A DNA stretch of 64,000 bases from Streptomyces tubercidicus (GCF_027497495.1 NZ_CP114205.1:8220048-8284047), one strand, 5' to 3'. Positions 8,986 through 18,266 are shown, counted from the stretch's first letter. Made by a program: numbers and translations. The notes: generated by a model from the letters alone, not told the origin.

Positions 8986-11198
8986 GTGTCGGACAACCTG
9001 GCACGGGTGGGGGTATTGGTGCGACCGCTGGCGAAGAACGATCCACAGCAGATCGGTCCGTTCCGGATCATCGGGCTGCTCGGTGGCGGCGGTATGGGAC
9101 GGGTCTATCTCGGCCGCGCGGCGGACGGGCGGCCGGTGGCGGTGAAGACCGCGCGCTCCGAACTCGCCGACGACCGGGGCTTCCGTGCTCGCTTCGCCCG
9201 TGAGGTATCCGCGGCCCAGCAGGTGGGCGGACCGTTCGTGGCACCGGTGGTCGATGCCGCGCCACACGACGACGTGCCCTGGATGGCGACCGCGTGTGTG
9301 CCGGGTGTCTCACTCACCGACGCCGTGCACGACTGCGGGCCGCTGCCCGAGCACGCGGTGCGGCTGCTGACGGCCGGCCTGCTGCACGCCCTGACGGCGG
9401 TACACGCGCACGGGCTGGTGCACCGCGACCTCAAGCCGTCGAACATCCTGCTCACCGCCGAGGGCCCGCGCGTGATCGACTTCGGCATTGCGCACTCCGC
9501 CGCGGACACTGCCCTGACGACGACCGGCACCGCCCTCGGCACCCCGGGGTTCATGGCGCCCGAGCAACTCGTCATGACCGGCCCCAAGGTCACGGGCGCG
9601 GCGGACGTGTTCGCGCTGGGCGGTTGATCGTGTACGCGGCGACGGGTGGCGGCCCCTACGGGAACGCCGATCCGCAGGTCCTCATGTACCGCACCGTGCA
9701 CGAGGAGCCGCGTCTCGACGAACTCGCGGACGTCCTGCGGGAGTTGGCGGCGGCATGCCTGGCGAAGGATCCGGAGCGGCGGCCCGCTCTGCCCGCTCTC
9801 ATGGCGCGGGTGGGCGCACCGGGCCCCTACGGCGACTGGCTTCCGGAGCCCGTCGCCGTACAGCTGCGCCGTCTGTCCGCGCAGCTCAGCGACCCCAGGT
9901 CCCCGGACATGTTCGCGCCGCGGACCCCGGCCGAGGCGCCCGCCGACGTCCCCTACGACCGACTGCCGACCCGTACGACGACGGACGGCGCACCGCCCCC
10001 GCCGTCGTACGACGTGCCGCCGCCCACGGGCACCCCCACGCCTCCGCAGCCCGCCACTCCGCCCCCGGGCCAGCACGGCCCTGCCCTCGCCACTCCGTCC
10101 CCGGACGGGTATGGCCCAGCCCTTGCCACTCCGCCGCAGGACCGCCACGGCCCCGCTCCGTCACCTGGGCCGCACGCCGTCCCCCCGGCCCGGCCTCCGC
10201 TCTCCCCCGGGCAGACCGCGTCCCCTGGCCGGTCCGCGGCCCCGGGGCCGAGCCGGCGCCGTGTGCTCGCCGCGCTGTCCGTCGTCGGGGTCGGAGCCGG
10301 TGGCGGGGCACTGGCCTGGGTGCTTCAGGCGGACGGCGGGGACGGCGGCAGCACGAGCGCCGGGGGCAAGCCCGGCGGCAGCAGGAAACCGTCCGGCGGC
10401 GCCAAGCCGGGCGGGAACCCTTCGGCCATCGGGATCCCGTCCAACCGGTTGCCGAAGGAGATACGCGACAAGGGCATCGTCACCATCGGCTCGGACATCG
10501 CCTACCCGCCCATGGAGTTCGTCAGGGACGGCAAGCCCGCCGGTCTCGACGTCGACCTCGCGAACGCTCTCGGCCGTGAGCTGGGCCTGCGCGTCAAGCT
10601 CGTGAACGCCGCCTTCGACACCCTCCTCACCGGTCTGCACGTGAACCGCTTCGACCTGGTCATGTCGGCGATGACCGACACCAAGGACCGTCAGGAGGGG
10701 CGCACGGACGGCACGAAGACCGGCAGCGGCGTCGACCTGGTGCTCGTCGTCCGCAAGGGCAACCCGGAGGGCATCAAGGCCCCCGGAGACCTGTCCGGCA
10801 GGAAGGTCGCCGTCCAGCGCGGCACGGTCGCCCATGATCTCCTGGACCAGCTGAACCGCCAGGTCCCCGAGAAGCTGAGGATCCGGGAGTTCGACTCACC
10901 GGCGGAGGTCTACGACGATGTCGCCAAGGGCCGGTCCACGGCCTGCCTCGACGACTTCCCGGTCGCGGCCCACACCACCGCGACCCGCGCAGGCGGCACC
11001 GCCCTCGAACTCAGCGGTGAGCAGCTAGAACCCCTTCTCTACGGTGTAGCGGTCGCCAAGACCAATACGGCCCTGCGCGACGCCGTACAGGAAGCTCTCG
11101 ACCGCCTCATCAGGAACGGCGAATACGCGAAGATCCTCAAGAAGTGGCACGTCGAGGACGGCACGGTGGAGCGGGCGGTCGTCAACGAGGGCCCGTAG
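8986..11198 (+). pseudogene. Ser/Thr protein kinase fused to a solute-binding (SBP_bac_3) sensor domain, frameshifted
   Basis: The first frame (GTG 8986 to TGA 9627) encodes a Hanks-type kinase: glycine loop GLLGGGGMGRVYLG, AVKTAR lysine, HRDLKPSNI catalytic loop, DFGIA and GTPGFMAPEQ. It stops in the middle of the C-lobe at ADVFALGG. The protein resumes one frame lower with LIVYAATGGGPYG, the expected next conserved segment, and runs to 11198: the rest of the kinase, a Pro-rich linker, one membrane segment (VLAALSVVGVGAGGGALAWVL) and an extracellular amino-acid-binding-type domain (IGSDIAYPPMEFV.DGKPAGLDVDLANAL). A single deleted base near 9618-9624 explains the break. A good Shine-Dalgarno sequence (GGGGGAG) precedes GTG 8986. 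If the base is really missing the kinase is truncated; if it is a sequencing error, the gene is an intact one-component receptor kinase. Confidence 0.85.
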
Positions 11199-11887
11199 GA
11201 CAGCCGGGCGCCGCTCGGGGGAGGGGGAGCGTGGCGGAGATGCGGCCGGTGGGGTGTGTGCAGCCGGCCCCCAACCTGGTAGCTCGTGCAGAACGGTCGA
11301 CACCTACGGTGTAACCGGCCTGCCCGGCCTGCCCGGCCTGCCCGGCCCGCCCCGGACAAAGGAGACATCCCGCGCCCGACGTCGCCGTCCCCGCCGAGCG
11401 CCCTGCCGTTCTGCACTACACCGAGCACGGCCAGGGCAGCCCCCGCGGTTCTGGTCCACAGTGCAGGAGGGAGGGCATCACAGGAAGCCGGCTGACACAG
11501 GTGATGTCCGGGCACAATGCCCGACGGAGCAGCCGATGGCAGTCTCCCACCACCTCCGCAGCCTGCTGAACGGATAGGGAGGCGGGTCCGGGGGCCTCAC
11601 GGTTGCCGGACCGGGCAGGTGACGAACGAGTGCCACTCCAACAAGGAGGCGAGGTCAGTGCTTCGCCCAACACCTCTGGTGTCGAGGCGGGTTGACGCCA
11701 GGGAGCCACTCGGTCAGCCGGCTCCCTTGCCCCCTCGTCCCAGGAGCGCGTACGGAGGATGCGGCGGCACCGGCTCCACCGTGCCCGTAGGGCAGTAACC
11801 GGGCGGCGCGCCCTCCGCTGCCCGGCGTCGGTGGATCGACGTCCTAGGCTGCCACCCGGCACCGGCCTCAACCCAGGAGCGCACATC
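11199..11887. other. Gene-free stretch with possible coding remnants
   Basis: No intact gene. Short in-frame fragments on the plus strand resemble coding debris. LHYTEHGQG followed, after a frame change, by PAVLVHSAGG (about 11411-11475) looks like the start of an alpha/beta hydrolase. EQPMAVSHHLRSLL (about 11529-11572) looks like the recognition helix of an ArsR-type regulator. Both identifications are weak. The stretch also holds a GC-rich tandem repeat and the upstream region of the nitrobindin gene. Confidence 0.35.
11317..11348. repeat. 9-bp GC-rich tandem repeat
   Basis: Three consecutive copies of GGCCTGCCC followed by a partial copy. In one plus frame this reads as a Pro-Gly-Leu collagen-like string, but no gene contains it. 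Confidence 0.8.
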
Positions 11888-12436
11888 ATGTCCGACCACG
11901 CCCCGAAGCACCCGTATCCCGACGCCTTGCGACCGGACGAAGCACCTGCGCCGCACGCACTGCTCACGCCGGTCATCGGGCTCCTGGGCACCTGGTTCGG
12001 CCGGGGCCGTGGCGGGTACCCCACGCTGGCCGAGGAGTTCGCGTACGCGCAGGAGGTCACCTTCAGCCATGACGGGCGTCCCTTCCTCCACTACGAGGCG
12101 CGCGCCTGGCTGCTCGATGCGGACGGCACCCCGCTGCGGCCGTCGGCCCGGGAGAGCGGCTGGTGGCGGCTACAGCCCGATGGACGGGTGGAGGCATTGA
12201 TCACCCAGCCCACCGGCATCGCGGAGATCTCGGTCGGCCGTGCAGGCGATGGAGCGGTCGACCTCACCACCCATGAGGTGGCTCTCGCCCCCACCGCCAA
12301 GGAGGTCAACGCCACCCGTCGCCGCTACACCCTGACCGACGAGGACACGCTCACCTTCGTCCACGATCTCGCGGCGGTCGGTCAGCCGCTGCAACACCAC
12401 CTTTCGGCCCAACTGCGACGCGGGGCCGGCAGTTAG
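11888..12436 (+). CDS. Nitrobindin-family heme-binding protein (probable peroxynitrite isomerase)
   Basis: Nitrobindins are small beta-barrel ferric-heme proteins that convert peroxynitrite to nitrate. The sequence shows LLGTWFGRGRGGYPT, the family GxWxGxGxGxYP signature, at about residues 36-50. It also has FLHYEARAW, ESGWWRLQPDG, GIAEISVG and, near the C-terminus, a PLQHHLSAQL segment with the histidine expected to ligate heme iron. The track-like upstream frame is open to 11759, but ATG 11888 preceded by AGGAG at about 11875 is the clear start. The 182-residue length fits the bacterial subfamily. The protein is cytoplasmic and probably monocistronic. Confidence 0.92.
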   Translation: MSDHAPKHPYPDALRPDEAPAPHALLTPVIGLLGTWFGRGRGGYPTLAEEFAYAQEVTFSHDGRPFLHYEARAWLLDADGTPLRPSARESGWWRLQPDGRVEALITQPTGIAEISVGRAGDGAVDLTTHEVALAPTAKEVNATRRRYTLTDEDTLTFVHDLAAVGQPLQHHLSAQLRRGAGS

Positions 12437-13128
12437 GCGGCGCCAGGGGGCACATGCACCGTGAGGGCCTGCCGGTGTGGGCCTGCCGGGCCAGGTCTGT
12501 CGGTGCGGGCCTGCGGGCCTGCGGGTGTGGGTCTGCCTGCCGCGCCGACATCGGCTGCGGGACGGGAATCTTGCAGAGACCGCCGCCCCCTTCCCGTCAG
12601 CCGAGCCGCAATCCCATCCGCATCCGCATCCGCACGAGCCTTCCTGCGCGGCCGGGGGCTATGTCGCCCCGGGCCGCCGCCGTGCAAGAGGACAGCAACG
12701 TAGGCCCGGCCAGGCTCCCGACGACGGGGTTTCATCTTCCAGGGCCACGGCGGCCGTCAACGTGCGTAGTAGCCCACCGCCCTTCAGCTGCTCGGTCAGC
12801 ATCGGCGGCTCCAGCCAGCCGAGTGGGGGAGAAGACGGGAACGGTCGCGAAGTACTTGGTCTCGCCGGGCGGTGGTCGTCGTACTTACTCGGGCACGCTG
12901 CCCGAGATGGAGAATCTCGCCCGCAAGCTGCGTGGAGCCGGAGTCGATGCGGTAGCTGCCCGCCCCTGAGGGTCTGTTTTGTGACGGCGTTCAACAGGTG
13001 CCGGTGGCAAAGCTGTAGCCGGTCGGGGGGGCGGCGCAGGTCGGCCGACGCGGGCGCTGCATACTCTGTCCAGCTAGACGCGGCGGCCGACGCCCGCGTG
13101 GCCGTAGGCGCCCGGGTTGCATTTCCTG
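12437..13128. other. Eroded stretch with one short coding-like segment
   Basis: No intact gene. Positions about 12820-12969 (+) read VAKYLVSPGGGRRTYSGTLPEMENLARKLRGAGVDAVA with coherent codon usage and end in TGA. The pattern loosely resembles the N-terminal part of IS110-type transposases but is too short to assign. The first ~120 bases are imperfect repeats of a CCTGCGGG/TGTGGG type, with a short ATCCGC repeat near 12611-12630. Confidence 0.3.
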
Positions 13129-13545
13129 TCAGTCGGCTGGGGTCGTCTCCTTTGCAATCAGGCTGGCCAGGTTATCCAGTACGCCGTCGAAGACTCCGGC
13201 GACGACGCGGCCGGGATTCCCGACGGCTGGAACTCCGCCTGCCACACGATCTCGCTCGTGGTCTCGGTCCTCGCGTGCACCCGGATCTCGGGGACAAAGC
13301 CGGTAACCGGCATCGGGCCGCAGATCACCCGGCCGGTGGAAGTACTGTCCCTCGTCGAGCAGTTGCCCGACTACCTCGCCGCCTTCCGGGAGGACCGCAA
13401 TGCGCGAGCGGGCGAAGTCTTCGCGGCGGGTGTTGGTGACGGCCGGGAGCCAGGTATGCAGCGCATAGAAGTCCGAGATGAGGGACCAGGTGTGCTCCGC
13501 GTCGACCGGCTAGGTCTTACGCTTCTCTATGTTGATCGTCGTCAT
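13129..13545 (-). pseudogene. SRPBCC (START-like) family protein, nonsense and frameshift mutations
   Basis: Read on the minus strand from ATG 13545, which has an AGGAGAG Shine-Dalgarno sequence upstream. The product begins MTTINIEKRKT, meets a TAG, then continues PVDAEHTWSLISDFYALHTWLP, the typical start of SRPBCC/polyketide-cyclase-like lipid-binding proteins (..pad.vW.l.sdf..l..W.p). After GQLLDEGQYFHRPGD the logical protein moves to another frame (TGFVPEIRVHARTETTSEIVW) and then returns for a final helix (GVLDNLASLIA) ending at 13129. One stop plus two frame changes make this a clear pseudogene. The conserved order of segments shows the loss is recent. SRPBCC proteins bind small hydrophobic ligands; the role here is unknown. 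Confidence 0.75.
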
Positions 13546-14465
13546 GGAACGGCTTCTCTCCTGAGGCGACTGCTGTGGACGGCCAAGGGGCAGGAGCCGC
13601 TTGGTGCCGCTCGTATGAGGTGGTTGCCGCAGCCCGGAAGGCGTGTTCCTTTCTCAACTCTCCACCGAGGCGCTCAGCAGGGGGGAGGGCCGAGAGAGGA
13701 CGGGCTGTGCGACGCCCCCAGGTAGAAGCCGGATAGCGGGCAATACGGCCCCTCCCTCCGGCAGGCTAGGCGGAAGAGCGGCGCCCTCGCCACGCTCGCC
13801 CTGCTCGCACATGGCACCAAACGCCACGGTCGCTACATCGTCTACAACCGCGCCATCGCCCGTGACGCCGCCACCCGCTTCCCGACCACCGTCACTTGCA
13901 AGACCGCTCGCGCCCTGGCCTTCGCCGCCATCGGCCACCGCTATGCCCGCCGCCTGAACGCACCACGTTGCCCCGCCTGGCAGACCGGACGAGACCTGGG
14001 GATTACCAAGCCTGTCCGCATCGGCGAACGCGACATCTCACCCAAAACCCTCCCCTACGCCACCCTGGCACCGTCACCCGCTTCTGCCGCTCCTACGACT
14101 CCGCCCTCACCCACCACCACGTCCCCGCCTCCGAGGACTCGAAGAACCACGGCTGCACCAACAACTCGCCTAACATCGGGGGCCTCGCTTGGGTCGAACA
14201 GCACCCTGACGGAAGCCTCCCGGGTCGCTGAAGCCACCGAGCTGCACCGGCGGTAGCCCCTTGGCGCGTCTGGACGGGTGTAAGGGGTGTCGTGATTGTG
14301 CTGGTGGGCGTGGGGGAGTGCGCGCCTGGTGTGGTGTGGTTGTGTAAATATCTGTGTTTTGTAACACCAAACTGGATTTTTCCTGGCAAGGCATGATGGC
14401 AGGTCACTGTGTGGGGGTCCGGTCAAACAGGCCGGACTTCCGGATTCCGGCACCCCTTTTGTGGT
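13546..14465. other. Eroded stretch, unidentified coding remnant
   Basis: No intact gene. About 13765-13985 (+) reads LATLALLAHGTKRHGRYIVYNRAIARDAA and later KTARALAFAAIGHRYARRL, a coherent segment without a start codon or recognised family. The following 100 bases become low-complexity Pro/Thr-rich. The segment 14330-14400 is locally AT-rich and could hold the promoter of the lamin-tail gene, but I cannot fix its elements. Confidence 0.35.
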
Positions 14466-14962
14466 GTGCCCTCTGAGGGGTGTTCTGCGTCCCGTCACAT
14501 CTCGCGTATCGCTGTAGCCGTCGCCGGTGCCGCAGCGCTCGCCGCCACCGTCGCGCTGCCCGCCGTTGCGGCCGGCCACGGCCACCACGCTCCGGCCCCG
14601 GACCACAGCCGCTCCGCTGTCGTCCTGGGGGCGATCCAGTACGACAGCCCCGGACGGGATGACCTTTCCAACCGGAGCCTGAACGCGGAGTGGTCACGGT
14701 GAAGAACACCGGACGCCTCCCGGTCAGCATCAAGGGCTGGACCCTGTCCGACAAGTCGGGCCACAGCTACCGCTTCGGCAACCTTCGCCTCAACAGCCAC
14801 AGCCGGATCCGTGTCCACACCGGCATCGGTCACGACAGCCGCCGCGACGCCTACCAGGACCGCCGCGCCTACGTCTGGGACAACACCGGCGACACCGCCA
14901 TCCTGCGCAACGACCACCGCCGCCTCGTCGACACCGAAAGCTGGGGTCGCCGCGGTCGCTGA
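14466..14962 (+). pseudogene. Secreted lamin-tail-domain (LTD) protein, single-base frameshift
   Basis: The first part gives a signal peptide (SRHISRIAVAVAGAAALAATVALPAVAAGH) and the beginning of a lamin-tail domain (VLGAIQYDSPGRDDLSNRSLNAEW). It terminates at 14702, three codons after that tryptophan. The domain continues in the next frame as VTVKNTGRLPVSIKGWTLSDKSGHSY and ends at 14962 with VDTESWGRRGR. Restoring one G in the GAGTGG(G)TCACG stretch near 14690 joins the halves perfectly (LNAEW-VTVKNTG). Streptomyces commonly encode small secreted LTD proteins of ~160 residues with unknown function, probably extracellular binding modules. The exact start is uncertain: GTG 14466 is the nearest in-frame candidate and the frame is open upstream to 14409. 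Confidence 0.8.
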
Positions 14963-15008
14963 CCGGCCCTGAACCGGTCGGTGAGCTGTGCCGCTCACCG
15001 GCCACCCA

Positions 15009-15040
15009 GGTGCACCGCAGGCCCGTGCCTGCGGTGCACC
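15009..15040 (+). terminator. Strong hairpin, probable terminator of the LTD gene
   Basis: Perfect 14-bp inverted repeat (GGTGCACCGCAGGC and its complement) with a CCGT loop, 47 bases after the LTD stop codon. There is no T-run, as is usual for Streptomyces terminators. It can fold on either strand. Confidence 0.7.
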
Positions 15041-15260
15041 GTTGCGTCCCGCTCAATGGAAGGGACTGCGCCGACGACTGGTGCTATCCCAGCTGGTACT
15101 CGACGTCGGTCTCACAGCCGCCGGTGAGCTGGCGCAGGGGGCTGCGCTCTCAGAACGGCCGACAGCCAGCGATCAATGGAGCTTGGTGCTCGAATGGTCG
15201 CAGAGACATGCACTGTGCTTCGGCCGCCGATGAGGCTGTGTAGCCTTCGGCCTGATTTCG

Positions 15261-15530
15261 TCAGGGGCGCACGCAGGTGGCTGAGTTGTCCTGGCACCAG
15301 CCGCCAGGTGGGTGGTCCATCTCGTAGAAGCCTTGCACCAGCCCGATGAGGACGGCGATGGAAAACGCGAGGCAGGCGGCAAGTCCCACCCAGAGGGCGA
15401 TCTTCTTGAGCCGGCGACGGTCGACGGGCTTGGAAGCGGTCCTCGGCGGCTTGGGCGGGGATGCCTTCGGAGCCTTCGAGGCATGAGGCTGCCCGCCGGT
15501 GTGGCGGCCGACGTAGCGGCGGGGGCTCAT
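15261..15530 (-). CDS. Small single-pass membrane protein, last gene of ESX-like operon
   Basis: 89 residues: a basic, Pro/Lys-rich N-terminus (about 1-45), one hydrophobic segment WVGLAACLAFSIAVLIGLV at about 48-66, and a short C-terminal tail with two cysteines (WCQDNSATCVRP). The start ATG overlaps the stop of the preceding gene (15527-15530, ATGA), so the two are translationally coupled. Topology by the positive-inside rule places the cysteine tail outside. Linked to two WXG-like genes, it may be an accessory or immunity factor for them, but this is inferred from position only. I recognise no family. Confidence 0.7.
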   Translation of the reverse strand: MSPRRYVGRHTGGQPHASKAPKASPPKPPRTASKPVDRRRLKKIALWVGLAACLAFSIAVLIGLVQGFYEMDHPPGGWCQDNSATCVRP

Positions 15531-16651
15531 ACCGTGGTCCGCATCTGCCCCGAGCTGCCCTTCACATCGAAGTCACGGGCCAGGCCTGTGGAGTTGAGAC
15601 GTGCGAGGTCGGCTTGCTCCAGCTCCATCTTGAAAGGGCCTCCAAAGGCAGTCTGGGTACGGCGGTGCTCGCTGGGAACACCCCAGTCGTAACGCTTCTG
15701 CACCTCAACGTGATACGTGACCTGGTCCCCGTGCTTCTCGCCGACCGTCCGGTACTGAAAGTGATTGAGTCCGTAGTACCAGTCCATGCTCTTGTCCCCG
15801 TCCTTGGGGTTCGGCGCAGTCGACTGCCACTCGGTGGTGAAGGGACCGTCCGGCCGTTTGCCGACGTCGTTGGCCATGGTCTTGTCGAGGTCCCGTTGGA
15901 ACTGCGGCATGTCGTTCAACATCTGCTGGGGCTCGACCTCGACCGGCTTGCCGCTGCCGTCCAGGTAGTGCTGCACCAGGCCAGCCGTGGTCTTCCAGCC
16001 CCGCGCGTTGGCCAGCGCGCCCACGTTGTTGAGCTGATTGCGGACCATGCGGTCCTTCACAGTCGGTTCGAAAACGTCGTACTTGCGATCCTCGGTCTCG
16101 AAGTTCTGCACCGTACCGAAGATCACCTTCAAGCTCAGCGCGATCCACTCGTCGTTCTCGGTCGCCGTGCTCAGAACCTGCTTGGCGCGCCCCTCAAGGG
16201 AGTTGGCAGTGCGCTTGCTCTCATCGAGGATCTCCTGCGCATCAGGGGAGCCCGGGTCGTACATCACCGAATACTGAACGCTGCCGTCGTCGTTGATGGT
16301 CATCCCGTGGCTGAAGGCCTCTTGCTGAAGCGACCTCGCCTCGTTCTGCAGCCCCTCAAAACCCTTGACGCCCCCACGGCCCTTAGTGCCGTCAGCCTCC
16401 TCGTCGAGGAACCTCCGCAAGCTCTTGACCTCGGCGTCCAGAGCATCAATGCCCGTCTGTATGCGGTCGCAGTACTCCTGCGCCTTCCGACCGCCCTCCC
16501 CTCGCCAATGATCGGCGTGCAGCTTGCGCACGACATCGTCATGGAAGCCTTCGCGGGCCTCCTTGATCTGCTTGTGGACGCGGCCCCAACGGTCGGCGAA
16601 CGTCTCCAGGCCATTGACGTCCAGCTCCAGGAGCTGAGTAAAGGTGACCAC
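15527..16651 (-). CDS. Large WXG100-like / type VII secretion-associated protein
   Basis: 374 residues. The N-terminal ~75 residues are a helical hairpin (LLELDVNGLETFADRWGRVHKQIKEA...HADHWRGEGGRKAQEYC) with a W-R-G turn, as in WXG100/ESX substrates. A further helical region (about 76-180) precedes a C-terminal domain rich in Tyr, Trp and His (DGDKSMDWYYGLNHFQYRTVGEKHGD...YHVEVQKRYDWG), which I do not recognise. This N-terminal targeting module plus unique C-terminus is the general plan of actinobacterial LXG/WXG secreted effectors. It starts 15 bases after the stop of the proline-rich upstream gene and overlaps the small membrane-protein gene. The C-terminal domain could be an enzyme or toxin, or a structural part; the sequence does not decide. 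Confidence 0.75.
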   Translation of the reverse strand: MVTFTQLLELDVNGLETFADRWGRVHKQIKEAREGFHDDVVRKLHADHWRGEGGRKAQEYCDRIQTGIDALDAEVKSLRRFLDEEADGTKGRGGVKGFEGLQNEARSLQQEAFSHGMTINDDGSVQYSVMYDPGSPDAQEILDESKRTANSLEGRAKQVLSTATENDEWIALSLKVIFGTVQNFETEDRKYDVFEPTVKDRMVRNQLNNVGALANARGWKTTAGLVQHYLDGSGKPVEVEPQQMLNDMPQFQRDLDKTMANDVGKRPDGPFTTEWQSTAPNPKDGDKSMDWYYGLNHFQYRTVGEKHGDQVTYHVEVQKRYDWGVPSEHRRTQTAFGGPFKMELEQADLARLNSTGLARDFDVKGSSGQMRTTV

Positions 16652-16666
16652 GATTCCCCCTGGCGC

Positions 16667-17146
16667 TCAGCGGTAGATGTTGGCGAACGAAGACTGGATC
16701 TGACTCTCGTTCTCGACGTAGGCATCCGCGCTGCGCCGGAAGCTGTCGGAGGCGTAGTCCAGCCGGCCCGTCACTTCCTTCACGAGCGCTTCCCAGCGCA
16801 CCTGCATGTCATCGATGCTCTTCACGAACGACCAGCCGGAAGCTGCCCTCCCCAGGTCCTCATTGGCATCCTCAGCGACCCCCCTGGTCTTGCGTATCGT
16901 CTCGGACGACACGTCGCAGGCCTCCGCCCTGCCACGCAGGAAGGAAGGCGAGACGCCGACATCGGGATCGGTGCCCCAAGGGGGCGGAAGGTTCGGCCCC
17001 GAGGGGGAGGGCGTGGGCTCTGGCGCCGAAGGTGGGCCGGGCGGGGAGGGCTGGGGGTCAGGGGCAGGAGTCGGGCCGGGCGTTGGGGACGGCGTCGGGC
17101 TGGAAGTCACGGAATAGGCAAGCCTCGGGTCAACAGGTTCGCTCAT
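16667..17146 (-). CDS. WXG100-like protein with N-terminal Pro-rich region
   Basis: 159 residues starting at ATG 17146 with GAGGAGACGG upstream as a strong Shine-Dalgarno sequence. The frame is open further upstream without support. Residues ~10-60 are almost entirely Pro/Ser/Thr/Gly. Residues ~65-159 form a helical hairpin (AEACDVSSETIRKTRGVAEDANEDLGRAASGWSFVKSIDDMQVRWEALVKEVTGRLDYASDSFRRSADAY) of ESX/WXG100 size with Trp near the turn (SGW, RW). First gene of a three-gene minus-strand operon with the larger WXG-like protein, a likely heterologous partner for type VII secretion. The Pro-rich N-terminal extension is unusual for a WXG100 protein, which normally begins with the helix. Confidence 0.75.
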   Translation of the reverse strand: MSEPVDPRLAYSVTSSPTPSPTPGPTPAPDPQPSPPGPPSAPEPTPSPSGPNLPPPWGTDPDVGVSPSFLRGRAEACDVSSETIRKTRGVAEDANEDLGRAASGWSFVKSIDDMQVRWEALVKEVTGRLDYASDSFRRSADAYVENESQIQSSFANIYR

Positions 17147-17334
17147 GACCGTCTCCTCAGGATGCTGCCGTAGCGCCTCGCCTCGGTACCGAGCACGAGG
17201 GTTCCGCGCAAAGCGACAGGTCGGCAAAGTATTCAGTTTAGCCACCTGGGAACCGAGCCCCGGAGCGAACAGGCCATCAAGGCCCCTCAAAGAAGGCCCG
17301 TTGCGCAATCACGCGTTGAACGAACGCGCTGCCC

Positions 17335-17847
17335 ATGCTGCTGGCCCCGTGCGTCCGCTTCGTGCCGCCCGGTTTCTTCCAGAAGCCTGGCTTCGCCACC
17401 GCCCTCATGGAACAGATCACCACCTTCCAGGGAACGCCGAACGACGTCTCCGAAGCGGTCGCCGCCCGCGTCGCCCGCTCCCGTTTCCTGTACGAGGGCG
17501 GCCACCGCTATGTCGTGCTCATGGAGGAATCCGTCCTGCGCTATCGCACCGCCAACCCCGACGCGATGAAGGGGCAGCTGCGCCACCTCCTGGCCGTGAT
17601 GCCCCTCGCGTCCGTCTCCCTCGGCATCATCCCGTTCACCGCGCAGCGCACCGTGTGGCCGCTGGAGGCGTTCTACCTCCACGACGACACCCAGTCCGTG
17701 GTGGAGACGCTGACGGCGAAGATCAAGGTGACGCAGCCGCGCGAGCTCGCTGACTATGCGAAGGCGTTCGCCGGCCTCGCGGAGATGGCCGTGTGCGGCG
17801 ACGGGGCGCGCGCCCTCATCCGAGCCGCGATCGATGCCCTGGAGTGA
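17335..17847 (+). CDS. DUF5753 domain remnant of an XRE-family regulator (N-terminally truncated)
   Basis: Full-length relatives (about 270-290 residues) have an N-terminal XRE helix-turn-helix followed by a DUF5753 domain and are abundant in Streptomyces, often paired with small DUF397 genes. Here only the second domain remains: FVPPGFFQKPGFATALM (family ..iPGlLQTpeYAra), VAARVARSRFLYEGGHRYVVLMEESVLRYR, LRHLLAVMPLASVSLGIIPF and a final LIRAAIDAL. No helix-turn-helix can be found upstream in any frame, and no Shine-Dalgarno sequence precedes ATG 17335. It is therefore probably a 5'-deleted gene rather than a functional regulator. The remaining 170 codons are uninterrupted. Confidence 0.75.
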   Translation: MLLAPCVRFVPPGFFQKPGFATALMEQITTFQGTPNDVSEAVAARVARSRFLYEGGHRYVVLMEESVLRYRTANPDAMKGQLRHLLAVMPLASVSLGIIPFTAQRTVWPLEAFYLHDDTQSVVETLTAKIKVTQPRELADYAKAFAGLAEMAVCGDGARALIRAAIDALE

Positions 17848-17941
17848 ACGTCCGCAATTCTCCGCAATTTTGTTGAGGAAGGTCCGGCCACCTCCGTAGC
17901 GTCGAACGTCACCGACGCACCCAGCAACGGAGGCGGTGCCC

Positions 17942-18266
17942 ATGAGCGCACCCACACCCGCCCGACCCGCACCTCGAACCGCGCGACTACGAGCAGATCG
18001 TCCTCCGGCTGACGGGCCACGCCCGCGCGGTGGCCTCCGATGTCCGGCGCCACGCCGCCGCCCTGCCGAAGAACGACGGCCGCGGCGCCCTCGCCGAAAT
18101 CGTCCTGTGCGAAGCCGCCGGACGCCTGTCCGTACCACTGGATGGCACCGTCCCCTGCGCCCAGAACCGCGCCCGGCTCGTGCGGGCCCTCTACACGCGG
18201 CTGCACCGCCTCACAGAAGTTGCGCCGGCCGCGCCGTATCCGGGAGGCCATCACACGGTCCCGTGA
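17942..18266 (+). pseudogene. DUF6415-family protein, frameshift near start
   Basis: ATG 17942 follows an AACGGAGGCGG Shine-Dalgarno region, but its frame soon becomes non-conserved. The coherent protein is in another frame from about 17960: PPDPHLEPRDYEQIVLRLTGHARAVASDVRRHAAALPKND...LAEIVLCEAAGRLS...QNRARLVRALYTRL. This is the pattern of DUF6415, a ~110-residue helical family found beside XRE/DUF5753 regulators and natural-product genes in Streptomyces; function unknown. One extra base within the first ten codons would explain the shift. A GTG at 18030 could still start a shortened product. It directly follows the truncated DUF5753 gene, so a former regulatory pair has decayed together. Confidence 0.6.

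Noticed and set aside
11400..11575. Alpha/beta-hydrolase or ArsR regulator gene
   Set aside because: Only 9-14 residue matches in shifting frames; insufficient for a pseudogene call, so mentioned only as possible remnants.
15461..17173. 570-codon plus-strand frame
   Set aside because: Antisense to the three-gene ESX-like operon, which has overlapping starts and Shine-Dalgarno sequences on the minus strand.
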